DNA from: Vombatus ursinus
Taxonomy: Eukaryota; Chordata; Mammalia; Diprotodontia; Vombatidae
Length of the DNA: 64,000 nucleotides
Assembly (NCBI RefSeq): GCF_900497805.2
Contig: NW_020954611.1
Coordinates: 4,237,952-4,301,951, forward strand
Reading direction: 5' to 3'
A program made the position numbers and the translations under genes. The notes beneath the pieces are model-generated. The model was given only the letters and a program-made list of their open reading frames with translations, made no database searches and was not told the origin of the DNA. This document shows positions 34,991 through 47,173 of the stretch, piece after piece. The number at the start of each line of letters is the position of its first letter. Position 1 is the stretch's first letter.

Positions 34991-35175
34991 AACAGGCCTA
35001 GTGCCCATTGCACTTCTTCTACATGTACTGGAGTTGTGTAGGGATTGTATCTTTCTAATAGATTGTTAGCTCTTTGAAAGTTTGATGAGTCATTACTTTT
35101 TATACCTCTTTGTTCCTCCCCTCTGATGTACCTCTTTGCCCATCACAGTTCTAGTCACATAGTAGGTTCTTAACA
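34990..35175 (+). mobile_element. L2 3' end
   Basis: 'ttgttagctctttgaaag', 'ttttatacctctttgttcc', 'gtcacatagtaggttctta' in sense order. Confidence 0.55.
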
Positions 35176-35868
35176 TGGAATGGAATGCATGGTCAAAGTG
35201 ACAAAGAAGAGAATGAAATTGGTGCCTATAGGTGGGGTGCTTTTTGTATTAAGACCAAAAGTGAAGAACTGCTATCAAAACTTTAGCATGAAGATAAATC
35301 TCAAGGCAAAGAGGAAGAGAATGCTGAATTTAGGGCCACTCCCCCAAAATGATATCTTTGTGAAATCCAAAAAAAAAAAAAAGGCATTACAATTGACAAG
35401 TCTAAATTAACCTAAAAGCTCTCATCAGGAAAGTCATCTAGATAAAAGGCAAACTGTCTTACAAATAGAACCTGGGTCTCCAAACTTATCTCAGGGTTGG
35501 AAAAAAAAATGCTCCAGTTTCTTTAATAGAGCCAAATTTGATCCAGTAGCTCCCGAGTACACTTTGGCTTCAAGAATCCCCTGGAGGTAAGTGCAGGGGG
35601 GAAGGGCCAATTTTTTAATTTGCAGAAAATTGCTGCTTCTCCAACTGTGAATGGCTGAAAGGCAGGCAGAGAGCTAATACAGTCTCAGGGATAGGAGGCC
35701 TTCCTAGACAAGGATAAATGTGTATCATGGAGAAACTGGGATGCCAAGCAGCTTTACCAGTGGGACCTGGACCTGAAACAGCAACAGAAGAGAAGCAGCT
35801 TACTGGATCAGAGAATAGATCCCTAGACCTTTTTCTGAGACCTGGTCAGCCTCAAAGAGGGAGTCAAT
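35176..35868. other. Non-genic DNA with an internal A-run
   Basis: A short basic open frame at 35180-35410 ends after a 14-base A run at about 35369. No family recognised and the frame is probably chance. Rest unassigned. Confidence 0.35.
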
Positions 35869-35869
35869 G

Positions 35870-36040
35870 AATCATGATGTAGAATGTGACTTGAGTTCAA
35901 AACTCATTCTGCCACTTACTAAGTATGTGACTTTGGTCAAGTCACATGACTCCACTAGGTCTTCATTTTCTCATCTGTAAAATAAGGGAATTAGATGTCC
36001 CTTCCAGCTCTAAATCTATGAAGATGCTATGATAAAAGGT
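35870..36040 (+). repeat. MIR SINE
   Basis: 'ttgagttcaaaactcattct', 'gccacttactaagtatgtga', 'tcatctgtaaaataaggg', and the tail 'ttccagctctaaatctatga'. Nearly complete. Confidence 0.75.
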
Positions 36041-36055
36041 GTAAAGTTGACAGGG

Positions 36056-36232
36056 ACCAAAGTAATCAACAGATATTTGCTGAACACCTAATATTAATTT
36101 TCTTATTCAAAAATATTTATGAAACATCAGCCATTAAGCAAATAACCAAAATAATCAATAGATATTTGCTGAACAGCTAATATTCATTAATCCCCTTATT
36201 CAAAAAAATTTATAAAATACCAGCTGTTAAAT
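36056..36232 (+). repeat. Tandem duplication, two units of about 89 bp
   Basis: 36056-36144 and 36145-36232 start with accaaa-taatca and share 'agatatttgctgaaca', 'ctaatatt' and 'cttattcaaaaa' in order. Differences of roughly one base in eight suggest an old duplication. Confidence 0.85.
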
Positions 36233-36244
36233 AACTCACACATT

Positions 36245-36445
36245 TGTATATTGATTTAAAATTTACAGGGTTCTTTATTCAGAACAACCCTGTAGGGGGA
36301 GATTGTGCAAGTGTTATTATTTCTGCTTTATAGTTCAGAAAACTGAGGCTTGTAGAGATTGAATGTCTTGCCAAGTCATACAACTAGTTAAGTGTTCAAG
36401 CCGGGGTCTGAAATCCAGTTTTCTGACTGCATGTCTAATGTTGCA
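36245..36445 (-). repeat. MIR-type SINE, reversed
   Basis: 'aacaaccctgtaggggga', 'gaaaactgaggcttgtagag', 'tgtcttgccaagtcatacaa', 'aaatccagttttctgactgc'. Confidence 0.65.
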
Positions 36446-36484
36446 CTATGCAGTACCACACATTGTTTCCTGTGTGTAAGGACC

Positions 36485-37245
36485 CAGTTTGGGAAGCTAT
36501 GGGAATTACAAAGAAAAACACTGACCTTGCCCTCACATAGCTTCCAGTTGAGTAAGGAAATAAAATGTGTACACAGATACAGATGTATTGAGTGCTGAGA
36601 GGTTCATACAAGGTACTATAGAAGTTCAGAGGAAAGAGATCATTTCTGGGTGGGATAATCAGAAAAAAATGGAAATAGAATCATTTGAGCTGTGCCCAGA
36701 GCAGTGAATGAAAGGGAATGGGATAACCAAAGGTTGGTTTGTGAAGAAGAAGATTCAGCAAAACAGTCCAATTTGACTGAAAAGTGAAGTGCACAAAGGG
36801 AGGGAATAGAGTAGCTAAAGCTAAAAAAAAGAATGTTGGTTAGGGTCAAATTGTGGAGAATGTTGGATGCTAAACTAAGAATTCTTTATTTTCTTCTGGT
36901 CACTAGAAGCTATATGTTTTTGTTTCTGTTTTTTGGTAGAGGAAAGCCATGCATTAAGACTATTTTTCTGGCAACAGTATATAGAATGAATTGGAGTTGG
37001 AAGAGACTGGAAACAGTGAGGCCAGTTAGGAAACAACAGTAATCCAACCAAAAGGTAACCAAAGCCCATTTACAGTAGGAATGGAAAGTAGGGGACAGTT
37101 ATGAAAGCCACTGTGAAGGAAGATTCTCAAACCTTGGTGACTGATTGGAATGAAGGAGAGGAAAAACTCAAAAATAATTTTTATTTTCATCATGATCAGT
37201 TGGGAAGACGATAGTGCCATTAACTTAAAGAGAAACTTTAGCAAC
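36485..37245 (-). mobile_element. L2 LINE, ORF2/3' part (0.76 kb)
   Basis: Reversed L2 words in order: 'ccttgccctcacatagcttc', 'gtggagaatgttggatgcta', 'ttattttcttctggtcacta', 'gaatgaattggagttggaag', 'aggccagttaggaaacaac', 'gacgatagtgccattaac'. Confidence 0.7.
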
Positions 37246-38016
37246 ATAGCAACCAATAGCATTGCTCACAAATTGCACTTAAAAATAGATTTCTTAATGC
37301 ACTGGGCGTTCATAAAGTGAGAGAGTGGCACCAAATCTCTTCCGTTCTCAAGGTGTAAGTAGTAAGTAGTCACTGGGAACGTGCTTTAATGAGGTTGTTT
37401 GGTTAGAAACTTGCAGGATGAGAGTGAGGTATTGATAAGGGGTAGTGGGAAGTACACTGTAAGTCATAAAATTTTAGAGTGGGAAGGGACCTCAGAGGTG
37501 ACTAATTCAATCTGTACCTGACCAAGAGTCCCTTCCACAATGTACTTGACAAGTCACCTAGTCTTTGCTCGGAGACCCCCAGCGAAAGAGAACTTGCTAT
37601 CCTCTGAGGACGCTCATTCTCATTCTGCAGAGCTCTAAGCCTGAATCTGCCTTTCTGCAACTTCCACACTCTGTTTCTGGGGCCAAGAATGATTCTAATG
37701 CCTTTCCTACATGTCAGTCTTTCATAAACTTGAAAACTTATATTGACACTATCTTCTCTAGGCTAAATACACCAAAATCCTTATGTGGCATAATCCTGAG
37801 GCCTTTTATCATTCTGGTAGTCCTCTGTGTACACTCTCTAGCTTATCAGTGTCCTTCTTAAAATATGCTTAGAAACTGGGCACAAGATCATAAAACTGAA
37901 CAGGGCAGAGTATCACTTCTATAGCCCTGGAAACTGTCTCAACTCCTGCTCAAGAATGCCTTTTTCTTGGCTGTGGTGACTCATTGGGCTTGAAGTCCAC
38001 AAAAACCATTATGACT

Positions 38017-38168
38017 AGGGCAGCTAGGTGGTGTAGTGGATAGAGCACGGGCCCTGAAGTCAGGAGGACCCGAGTTCAAATGTGGCTTCAGACCAAACAC
38101 TTGACACTTACTGTGTGACCCTGGGCAAGTCACTTAACCCCAATTGCCTTAAAAAAAAAGGTGGAATC
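38017..38168 (+). mobile_element. WSINE1-type SINE with 16-bp target duplication
   Basis: Full short SINE ending in nine A. Duplications at 38001-38016 and 38169-38184 (aaaaa-cattatgact, one mismatch in 16) define the ends. It sits at the left edge of the L2 that had entered the CR1. Confidence 0.9.
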
Positions 38169-38174
38169 AAAAAT

Positions 38175-38440
38175 CATTATGACTCAGCTCAAGTGCTGCC
38201 TCCCTCCTACAAAAGACCTTTCCTGATTTCTCTAATTATTAGTGTTTTCACATCCCCATTACTTTTTTATTTATTTTGTATATAATTTGCATTTAATTAG
38301 CTGTGTATGTATTATTTTCCTCTTGGAAAATGTAAGCTCTTTTAAGATAAGAACTGTTTAGTTTTTGTCCCTCTCTTGTGCCTATAGTAGTGTGTGGCAA
38401 CAGGAAATACTTAAATAAAGGCTTGTTGAATTTTTTTTTT
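38175..38440 (+). mobile_element. L2 3' end inserted in the CR1 copy
   Basis: 'actcagctcaagtgctgcct', 'gacctttcctgatttctc', 'aaatgtaagctcttttaaga', 'aataaaggcttgttgaa' then a T-run. CR1 sequence continues on both sides. Confidence 0.75.
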
Positions 38441-40033
38441 CCACTTAACATTTTGTCTGGCTTCCCTAGCTTGTACTTGAGAAGCTGATTTCTTTTTAAC
38501 CCAGCTATGAGACTTTAAATTTATCCCTGCTGAATTTAATTAATTGGATTCAGTCCCACTTTCTAGCCTGTAGAGATCTTTCTGAGATTCTATCATTCTA
38601 CCTGTTTCTTCTAGCTCTGGGTCATCAGGAAAATGGATAAGCATATTATCTATGCCTTTATCTCAATTGTCAATACTGCTCTTTAGGGCTGTGCACAAAT
38701 CCCTGGGGTTCTCCACTAGATAGATACCCCTTTCCAAGATTCTATCAAACCAGTATCTTTGGGTCCACATGCAAAGATGACAACCCACATCTCTCCACCT
38801 TTTCCCCAAGGGAAAGCAGGGGAGAATTTGCCAAATGTTTTTCTAAAATCAGATAAACTATACTCACAGTGTACCCCTATTTTCACAGTCTAGTACAGCA
38901 GCACTAAAAGGTGTTTTCTTTGTACTTCAGCTGATCTTGATGAAGCTATATGGATCCATTGTGATTCAGGTCTCTCTCTGTCTCTTTTTTTTTTAATGTT
39001 CACTAACCAGCTCTTTTTAACAGTGCGTTCTACAGTTGCACCAGCAATCAAATTCTTTTTCTTCATCCTATAATATGTAGACTTTCACCTCCTTCCCTTT
39101 ACTGGGAGTGAGAATAACATTTGCTCTTACACAGGGCAGCAGCTTCACTGTCACAAACATTAGCTCAGCAATCACATCCATCAGATCTTTCCCTACCTTT
39201 CCCTACCTTGAGATGTGGTTAATTTGTGCCTGGTGGCTTGAACTGATGAAGGGCAACAAAGTTGCTCCCTGTCCCCCATTTTTCTTCCATCTGTCCTGAT
39301 TCCAAAGACTATTCTCCTTGGGAGAATAAACAGAAGCAAGTTAAGAGGTGAGAAGTTTTGTCTTTAGCTTCCATTATTGTCCTATCCACCCTGAGTAGTG
39401 TTTCTGTCCCTTCATTTTGAATCTCCTCTTTTGTAGCTTAAACAAACAAACCCTTTTAGTTGTACTTAGCACTACTTGCCAGCCTCAGCACATTCTGAAC
39501 TTTGGCACTCTTTATACAACTATTTATAGGATTTTGTCACATTTATGTTTTTATTCACTGTTACCTGCTCTTGTTTCCATTTTCTGCACGTCTTTTAAAA
39601 ATCTAAATTAGTTGAGTTCCATATGTATCCAGATGGATCCTTCCAGGCAGCTTCCCCCTTTTCTTCCTTATCAGAATTGTTTTTCTTTGTATCTTTAGAA
39701 TTTCATTCCTGAGAATCTCCCATCTCTAGTGGGCTGACTTCTTGTGAAAAGTTTTAGTCCATGGGATTCTCTGAACCCTTTAAAATCTTTTATTCCCTAA
39801 ATTCAGGGCACACGTCAGTCTATGTTCAGCTTTTCTCTCCTTTGTCAAAAAATTCTAGATTGATGTTGTCATTTCTCTCTAATATTCCCTTCCTTTTATT
39901 TCAGTAACCAGGTATTCCTTGTCAGTGAGAACCAGGTCCAGAATAGCAGTTCTTCTTGCTACTTTTTTGAGAACAAGAGTCATTGTTAAGGCAAGTGGAG
40001 AAATGATTAATTTCTGATTTTTGGGAAGATATA

Positions 40034-40104
40034 GGAGAGAGAGACAGAGAGAGACAAAGAGACAGAGTCAGAGAGAGATTGAGAAAACAGATAAAGAGAG
40101 AGAA
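40034..40104 (+). repeat. GA-rich simple repeat inside the CR1 copy
   Basis: Imperfect GAGA/CAGA array, likely grown after the CR1 insertion. Confidence 0.8.
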
Positions 40105-41200
40105 CAATTCTAGTCAATGTCAGGATAATTGAAGCCCCATGCCTCTGTGCTATGCTTGTGCTATTTTCTGAACTCATTTCTTCTCTCTGTCCATATGGTC
40201 AGTCTCCACTAATTTTAACTGAAATGCTTTCCACCATGCTTCCCTCTCTAGTTTTAGATTTCCTCACATGAGTATATTTTCTCAATGTACAATGCTACCC
40301 AGTCCCTCTAATGCTCCCACCTTTCCCTTACCTTGTTCCTTATGAATAAAGTATACCTTTCTGGAGCCATATTCTAGTGGTTGATTCCCATCTCACCAAG
40401 TCTCAGTGATATGAGATTAAATTGTCTCTTTCATTCACCGTGCTTGTTATCCATACTCTGTGCATTCATGTAGACATGTCAGGTAATGGTTTTTACTGCT
40501 GGCTTCTTTCTTGGATTCTAAACTCTTGTGAATTTCTAGATGTCTCAACTATTTTTATTTTTTTCTACATTGTAGCTACTCTAGCTTGGCAGATATACAC
40601 ATATAGTTTTCTTATTCCCCTTTCGTTTTCAGTTTCAAGCCTATTAAAAATTAGATTTTCAAGATTCCAAGAAAGTACTGTTAAATATGCTTTACCTCTG
40701 ACGAAGAGACCATTGTTATTTATATTGTAAGAAAAAGTACATTCTCAGAACCATATTCTTAAACAGCTGTTCACTTCTGAAATTTTCTTTCTCTTTCTGA
40801 ATTCCTTTCCTTTGATTGGCAGCAGCCATAGAAACACCATCTGTGCCCCTAAGTTTCTTGCCCAGGTTTTCACAATCCTTAGCAATACATCTAGCTTCCC
40901 TCTGGCAGTAAAACTCCTGCCCACGTAATTCATCATAAGTGGGTCCTAGTCATCTTATCTGAGGAGTATTGGGAGAGCCTCTGCCACGTTCTGCACATAT
41001 GTCCTGCAAAGACAACAGACTTTCTCTGTCGTTAAGGCCATGTCAACACATTGCTCCCTTGGTACCTCACAGATGATTTTGCACCTGTTGATTCATGTTA
41101 TCCTTCCTTGGGTGACAAGCAGTGGCTTCCTCCTCAAAGGGTCCATTTTCCTCTCCTTCAGGCAGAACCTCATTCAAATACTTTTAATTCCAATTTCCTT

Positions 41201-42164
41201 CTCACTTCCTGATACAGGTCCACAATCCGCTTTGCTTTTTCAGATCTTTTTTCTTTTCTTTTACTTTGAAATCCACCCCCCCCCCCCAATCTTCTTCATA
41301 AGGAACATAGCATTCTCTTTGATAACCTGGAAAGTGGAGAAACATTCTTCTCCATCTCCCTTCCCCCCATTTACCCTCTCTTCTAGGAGGTTGAATAGCC
41401 CTGTAAGTTGAAGAAGGGGGAGGAGAGGAAGACTATTAAAAACAATATCAACATATATAATCCTGGCCACATCCAGAGAGAATATTAAATGAAGGCAAAC
41501 AGAAAGCTAATAAATTTCCTAAGATAAAAATAGGAATAAAATAAAACCTAACGCAGCATAGATGTAGGGGGTGATGTGGGTGGATATTTCATTTCCCCTT
41601 TTTCTTCCTTCTCCCAGTTTTTAGCCAGGGTCTTTTGTCTCACAGGAATTTCTATCGTGTGCTAATATGAATATTAATAACACGTGTTAGATTAAAACTG
41701 AAGCTTGAGATGACTAGCCTAAGGGGAATCCTTTGGTTTACTAGAATTAAGCTGGAAAAAAGATGCCAGGGAGAGAGAAGTAGCCAAGAGAAATCAGAAG
41801 TAACTTGAGTTAAAGGTAACTATTTCGTAACTTCTTTGGCCCTAGAATGAAAATCATCTTTTCAGTCTATAGACAGTGGCCTCCTGTGTTCTTTCTCTGT
41901 CTTTAGGCTGGCTTGTGATTGTAAGATAGGCCAAATCCCAATTCCTTGTAGGCAAAGAGTAGAATGGTTAGGTGAGACCATGCTGCAAAGAAAAATTTTA
42001 GCACAAAATGCCTTTTAGAAAATTCAGACATTGAGTAGGAATGAGCAGGCAAAACAGGACAGTTGAGGTTAGGCCTTCCTGCCATATGTGACAGGCAGTA
42101 GGGACTTTTGATTCAGGACTGGAGAAATTTGTTTCTTTACGCATTCAGGAAAGAAGAAAGAGAC
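41201..42164. other. Non-genic DNA with a C12 run
   Basis: A run of C at about 41275-41287. Nothing else recognised. Its left part may still belong to the CR1 5' end. Confidence 0.4.
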
Positions 42165-42535
42165 AGTGGATATAGTTTGTTTTTTATGTTTCTGAGTCAA
42201 AACACCTGCATTCTAACACTGCTTGTGCAGTTGGCAAGCTGACTTGAACAAGTCATTTAATTTCTATGGGTCTCAGTTTCTTCAGCTGAGAAAATGAAAA
42301 AAAAAGTTAATGCTTGATATTCAATTATCAACCCCTTCTCTACCTATCTTGTGGTTTTTTTGAGACACAAGATAACATGGAGAAAATAAAAACTCTTTGA
42401 AATGTGAAAAGCTCATTAGAATGTGAGCTTCTTGAGGACAGAGACTGTCTTTTTGTATTTGTATCTCCAGAGCTTACCACAGTGATTTGCACATAGTAAG
42501 CAAGTAATAAATGCTTGTTGACTGCAGAAAGCCTT
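42165..42535 (+). repeat. MIR fragment then L2 3' end
   Basis: 42165-42310: 'gacttgaacaagtcatttaa', 'gtctcagtttcttcagctga'. 42410-42530: 'aatgtgagcttcttgaggac', 'ttgtatttgtatctccagag', 'taataaatgcttgttgac'. Confidence 0.65.
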
Positions 42536-43179
42536 TTCATTATCCCACCATTATGTTCAGTTTCAGCTCAGACAGAACCGAAAGGCTATGTGGTTACTAT
42601 GCTGCTAATAACTTTTTCTTAGCTTGTCCCAGCATGGACCCTGTGAGGATTCAATTCCTTTATAAGCCACTTTGCTCTGTCCCGTCGTCACTGACTATCC
42701 TTCATCCCCACTTACTCTCACCAATATGTCATTGGTAATTGAATGCAAGGTCATGGGTAGGTAGACTGGCATCATTCCTTCCAGGTTAGTAGCTGAAACA
42801 AATCTAAGCACATGGATCAGCAGCATCATATGCTTAGCCAAAGGAGGTTCTTTTGCAGAGCCCCACTGTGCCTTCTAGCTTGAGATAAGCCAGTTTGAAG
42901 AAATCCTGGTGTACTTCGGGCACTCCCCTTCACTTTTATGCAGTCTTGGCCTCTACTTGGTGATATCATCCTTCTGTTCCAAACTCAGTCTGTCAGAAAG
43001 GTTGGTAAAGAATATTTGAGAAGCATCAGAGCTAATGTGAACAAATTGACCTATTTTTGATAAAGCAACATCAGGAAGATGTTGTAAGATGTTTGTAAGA
43101 GATAATGAAAACAGTAAAACTTAGTTTTTGTAAAGCTGGCAACAGGGGCAATACTAAAACCCACCTTTAACCTCCCATC

Positions 43180-43440
43180 ACTCCCAAACAAATCCTCTGT
43201 CCCAGTCAAGCCCACTGCACTTCTTGTATATTCTATATTTGCCTGCCTTTGCCCAGGCTGTTCCCCAAAGCCCCAGAATGACTTCAGTGGTCTCATCTGC
43301 CTATCCAGAAACCTCCCCAGCCAACCTTCAGGATTCAGTTCAAGTCCACTTCCTCCTTGAAGCCTTCTCTAATTGGTCTACACTGATCTCTCCTTTCTTT
43401 GATCACTTGTAGCCTCTATAGTGTGTACCACACATTTTGA
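43180..43440 (+). mobile_element. L2 3' end, sense
   Basis: 'tttgcccaggctgttcccc', 'gattcagttcaagtccactt', 'cctccttgaagccttctct' and 'gtagcctctatagtgtgta' in L2 order. Confidence 0.75.
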
Positions 43441-43459
43441 CATTTATTTCATTCATTTT

Positions 43460-43830
43460 CCCCACATTGTTTTTGAAAGCCTACTATGTATAAGGCATTG
43501 TGCTTGGTTTTGGGGCTACAAAGAGGAATGAGATATGGCCTCTGCCCTCTTGGAGCAGAGAGTCTAGTAGGAGAGAAAACACACACACACACAGTCAGTC
43601 AATAAGTATTTAAGTCCCTACTATGTGCCAGGCATTGTACTAAGTGCTGGGGAAACAAAGAAAGGTAAATGACCAATCCCTGATTTTGAGCTCACTGTGA
43701 TATAAGAGAGAATGTGATAGGACAATATGATATATAAAAAGTGCAGTGGGAATTTGGAGAAGGGAGAGATGACCTTTGGCTGGGTGGTTCAGGAGAACCT
43801 TCATAACAGAGGGAGGAATTGTCCAAGGGT
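43460..43830 (-). mobile_element. Two L2 3' ends in tandem, reversed
   Basis: First at 43466-43580 ('gaaagcctactatgtataag'), a short (AC)n, then a second at 43598-43830 ('aataagtatttaagtcccta', 'gtgccaggcattgtactaag', 'aaccttcataacagaggg'). Confidence 0.7.
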
Positions 43831-43849
43831 AGGGTGAATTTAGTTTCTT

Positions 43850-43965
43850 TTCATGAATAATTCCAAATCAAAATCTGGAATGGGTAGATGACTTTATAAT
43901 AGTCACACCAACAATGCAACATCTTCTCCAATAGTGATTTCGTGATTATCGCTATCTTTTTTTTA
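43850..43965 (-). mobile_element. L1-type 3' UTR fragment, reversed
   Basis: 'ataattccaaatcaaaatct', 'cacaccaacaatgcaacatc', 'ttctccaatagtga' match the reversed L1 3' region. Confidence 0.5.
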
Positions 43966-44547
43966 AAAATTTTTGTTGCATACTGGGAGATAAAAATCAG
44001 TTTTTCCCAACCTTCTGAGCTTTCTCTGTGGTTTTCCTTTAGATCTTGAGTAGAAATGTGAAGACTAGGGGAAAAAGGAACAATTCAGAGAGAGAAAGTA
44101 GGGGTAGCTACATGGTGACTGAGGAAAAGGAAGGTATTACAAGAAGAGTGAACAGAAGGCAGAGCTGTCAGCTAAGAAAGAAGTTTGTTCTACTAAAAAT
44201 TCAGAGGCTTGAAGAATGAGAAGTTTGAGGTGGGTAAAACCACAAATACACCCTTGAAATCATCCCTTTCTCCAGTAACTTTCCTATGTTTTGTCCCCAT
44301 TTCCTTCAGAGCTCTGTTTCTATGATGCTATGTTCATCACTGACCAAAGGGTAAAAGACAGAAGTGGTAGAAATCATGATGATGAGAAAAGATAGGGAGG
44401 TTGGGGTGTGTCAGTGTGTATGGGACTAGAAATGATGCGTACAGATATAGAGAAGGCTGGATGAGGCTGCAAAAGGGTAGACAGTATCTCCCTGCCTGTC
44501 CTAGCAGTCCATCAGACATGTTCCACATTTAAAATTTGAGCAGCATT

Positions 44548-44755
44548 TCATGGGATCATAGATTTAGATCTGGAAGTGACCTTAGAAACTATTGAGTCCA
44601 ACCCCCTCATTTTACAGATGAAAACATTGAGACATATAAAAGTTAAATGACTTGCCCAGGGTCATACAGCTAATAAGTATCGGAAGTGAGATTTGAACCT
44701 AGGGCTTGGTGACTCCAAGTACAGTGTCTTATTCATTAACCCCCATGCTGCTGTT
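44548..44755 (-). repeat. L2-tail SINE, reversed, nearly complete
   Basis: 'ggatcatagatttagatctg', 'gtccaaccccctcattttac', 'gacttgcccagggtcataca', 'gagatttgaacctagggc'. One of the best-kept older SINEs here. Confidence 0.75.
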
Positions 44756-45821
44756 CAGAAACAGTTTTAAATTAAGTTTAAGCTGACCTCATGACCCTTG
44801 TCCACTTCTGAGTTCCACACCCCTAGGTGTACTAGATCAGGAAATTCATGAATAGGGGTTGTGACATCACATGGCTGGCAGAGGTCCCTTCCGTATCTTT
44901 TCCAAGTGTAATCCCTGCCCATTGTGGCATTAGCATGCTTCCAAGCTTAGCCAAGCTTCCAAGAGATGCTATTGTAACAGTGACTGAGACAGTGGAATAG
45001 TGAGAGCTACCATACAAAAGCCATATGTCGCAGACACCATAGGAGAAAAGGAACCTCTAACAAGGTGAGGACCCTTGTACTGTAGATTCAGATATGGACT
45101 GCGCTGTTATTCCCCCCTCTCCCAGGGCTCTTTCAGTGGTAGATGATGCACAAAGAAGCCCGAGGAGCACAATTCCAAAAGAGGCCAGAGGCAAACAAAG
45201 GGGACACATTTTCTGTTATTAAGACACAAAATCCTTACATTTAATTAAAACTTACCATGGCAACCACCAAAATACAGGGCAAGGAGGCTGCAACTTCTGA
45301 GATAAAAAGCTCTTGTGAGGAGGGAGACTCTACCACTAAGGGACAATGTCAACTTTCTTTGATCTTCTTTTCATACCTTCAATTTTAAAAGAATTATTAC
45401 TCTACTTAAATTTTCTTAAAGGTTTGTCTTTATTGGGGCTTTTAGTCTAAAGTAAATATAAAAGTGCTAAGTTCTTAGAGTCAGCCATATGTTATAAATC
45501 AGTCCTGCATAAACTTTTCTTTCTCATTCTTTCTAGTCATGTTCTGTGCCTAGAAATGTGTGCCCAAATTTCACATCAATACAGCTGAAGTGATGCCCTT
45601 CTCCAGGATATCACATACATCTAAGTTTTTGATGTGGAATTTCTGCTTAATTTGCAACTATAACTGGGTAACTGAATTGGTTAGAATATGATGCCAATGG
45701 CACCAGATTTGTAGGCTGTTAGTCTCTGTGCTTATGCCTTGGGAACTTGTATTAGGATCTCCATCAATTCTTGCCATTGATGCCAAGGAGTATTAGGTAG
45801 GAAAATGGAGGAGGCACAGGG

Positions 45822-46025
45822 AAACTGGGTGGTACAGTAGATGGGGCATTGGACTTGGAGTCAGGAAGACCTAAATTTGAATCTTGCTTCACACCCTTGC
45901 TAGCTTTGTGACCCTAGGCAAGTTATTGGACCTCTCCATGCCTCAGTTTTCTCATCTCTAGAATAACGGGATTAGACTCAGTTGTCTCCAAGTTCCCTTA
46001 CAGCTCTAAATCCATAGTTCTGTGA
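45822..46025 (+). repeat. L2-tail SINE, sense, nearly complete
   Basis: Head 'actgggtggtacagtagatg', 'ttggacttggagtcaggaag', core 'ccatgcctcagttttctc' and tail 'cttacagctctaaatccata'. Confidence 0.75.
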
Positions 46026-47001
46026 AGCCTGTCCCCATTCAAACCTAAGTCAAAGTATGTTTCACTAATGCTCAATAGTGCCATCTACCAGAGCATTCTT
46101 ATTACTTCCAAGCTAGACCAGGTGAATGGAACCAAATAAGGAAGATAGTTGAAATTATATTAATGTATTTCAAATGATTCATAACTTCATTGGTATAGGT
46201 ATGCCCTCCAGTGGGGCACCACTCACATCTTGGAGTAAACCATTTTTTTTATGAATTTCTGGGACAAAAACATTGGTTTCCAGTAGTCAAATTTCTTGTG
46301 AAGTTTTCCACATTTGATACCTAGGGGAAAGACACATTGTCTTGCTGCTGATCTCATACTTGAAATCTTTCCAGCTTAGTTAGATCTACCAGAATTTGAG
46401 CTCTACTAGTATAACCTCCAAGTGTACCACTACACTACAGTGAGGCCTTGGAGCAGGACTTTAAGGGAAGTTCTGAAATTATTTTCTTCCCTTCTCTTTT
46501 TAAAAAAATTAATTTTTTTTTTCTGGATTTAACAAACTCCGAATAAAACAGACATTTCTGTCTACATAGGAGAACAGAAAAAGAGGACTGTACATGAAAT
46601 TGCTGATATGTATAATGTAAGCTCGCTTTTCTTTTAAAGTATATAAGTTCAACCTGTAGCTTTCAAAGCTGTCTAGCTTGTCTTTGCTTCCTTCTGTTCT
46701 CTGCATTAAAAAAAAAATGCTCCAATTATTCTTTTTTTCCCTTTTTTTTATTGTCAACCTATCACTTTTGTGCCCACCCCACTTTAATACTCCTCTGTGG
46801 GAAAAAGAAAAACAGCCTTTGCAACAAATAGGCAAAGTCAAGCAAAATAAATTCCCATACTATGTCTGAAAATGTTAATGTATGTCTTATTCTGTATCTT
46901 GAGCCAATTGTCTCTCTGTCAGGAGGTGTGCAGCATATTTTATTGTTAGTCTTCTGGAATCATAGTTGGTCTCTGCATAGATCAAGTTCTCAAGTCTTTT
47001 A

Positions 47002-47173
47002 TTTATTTATTTTTATTAATTAATTAATTTATTTTTGGCTAGGCAGTGGGGTTAAGTGACCTGTCCAGGGTCACATAATTAGTTAAGTGTTATGTGTCTG
47101 AGACCGCATTTGAACTCGGTCTTCCTGATTCCAGGGCCAGTACTCTTATCCACTGCGCAACCTAGCTGCCCTC
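47002..47173 (-). mobile_element. WSINE1-type SINE, reversed, perfect 13-bp target duplication
   Basis: T-rich left end, 'gggttaagtgacctgtccag', 'atttgaactcggtcttcctg', 'cactgcgcaacctagctgcc'. The duplication ctcaagtctttta lies at 46989-47001 and 47174-47186 without mismatch. Confidence 0.9.

Larger units (their letters stand above)
37455..41200 (-). mobile_element. CR1/L3 LINE, apparently 5' UTR to 3' end (relic)
   Basis: Reading left to right: reversed 3' end ('agggacctcagaggtgacta', 'acactctctagcttatcagt'), ORF2 C-terminal half ('ggataagcatattatctatg', 'ctggggttctccactagata', 'cttgatgaagctatatggat', 'gctcagcaatcacatccatc'), ORF2 N-terminal half ('accaggtccagaatagcag', 'ggataattgaagcccca'), then 5' UTR ('accaagtctcagtgatatga', 'cagcagccatagaaacacca'). 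All in consensus order on one strand. Interrupted by a SINE and an L2 near 38.0-38.4 kb and a GA-rich tract at 40.03-40.1 kb. Many breaks. Confidence 0.65.

Noticed and set aside
41040-41411. Open frame of 123 codons on the plus strand
   Set aside because: It overlaps the reversed CR1 5' end and a C12 run; composition is low-complexity.
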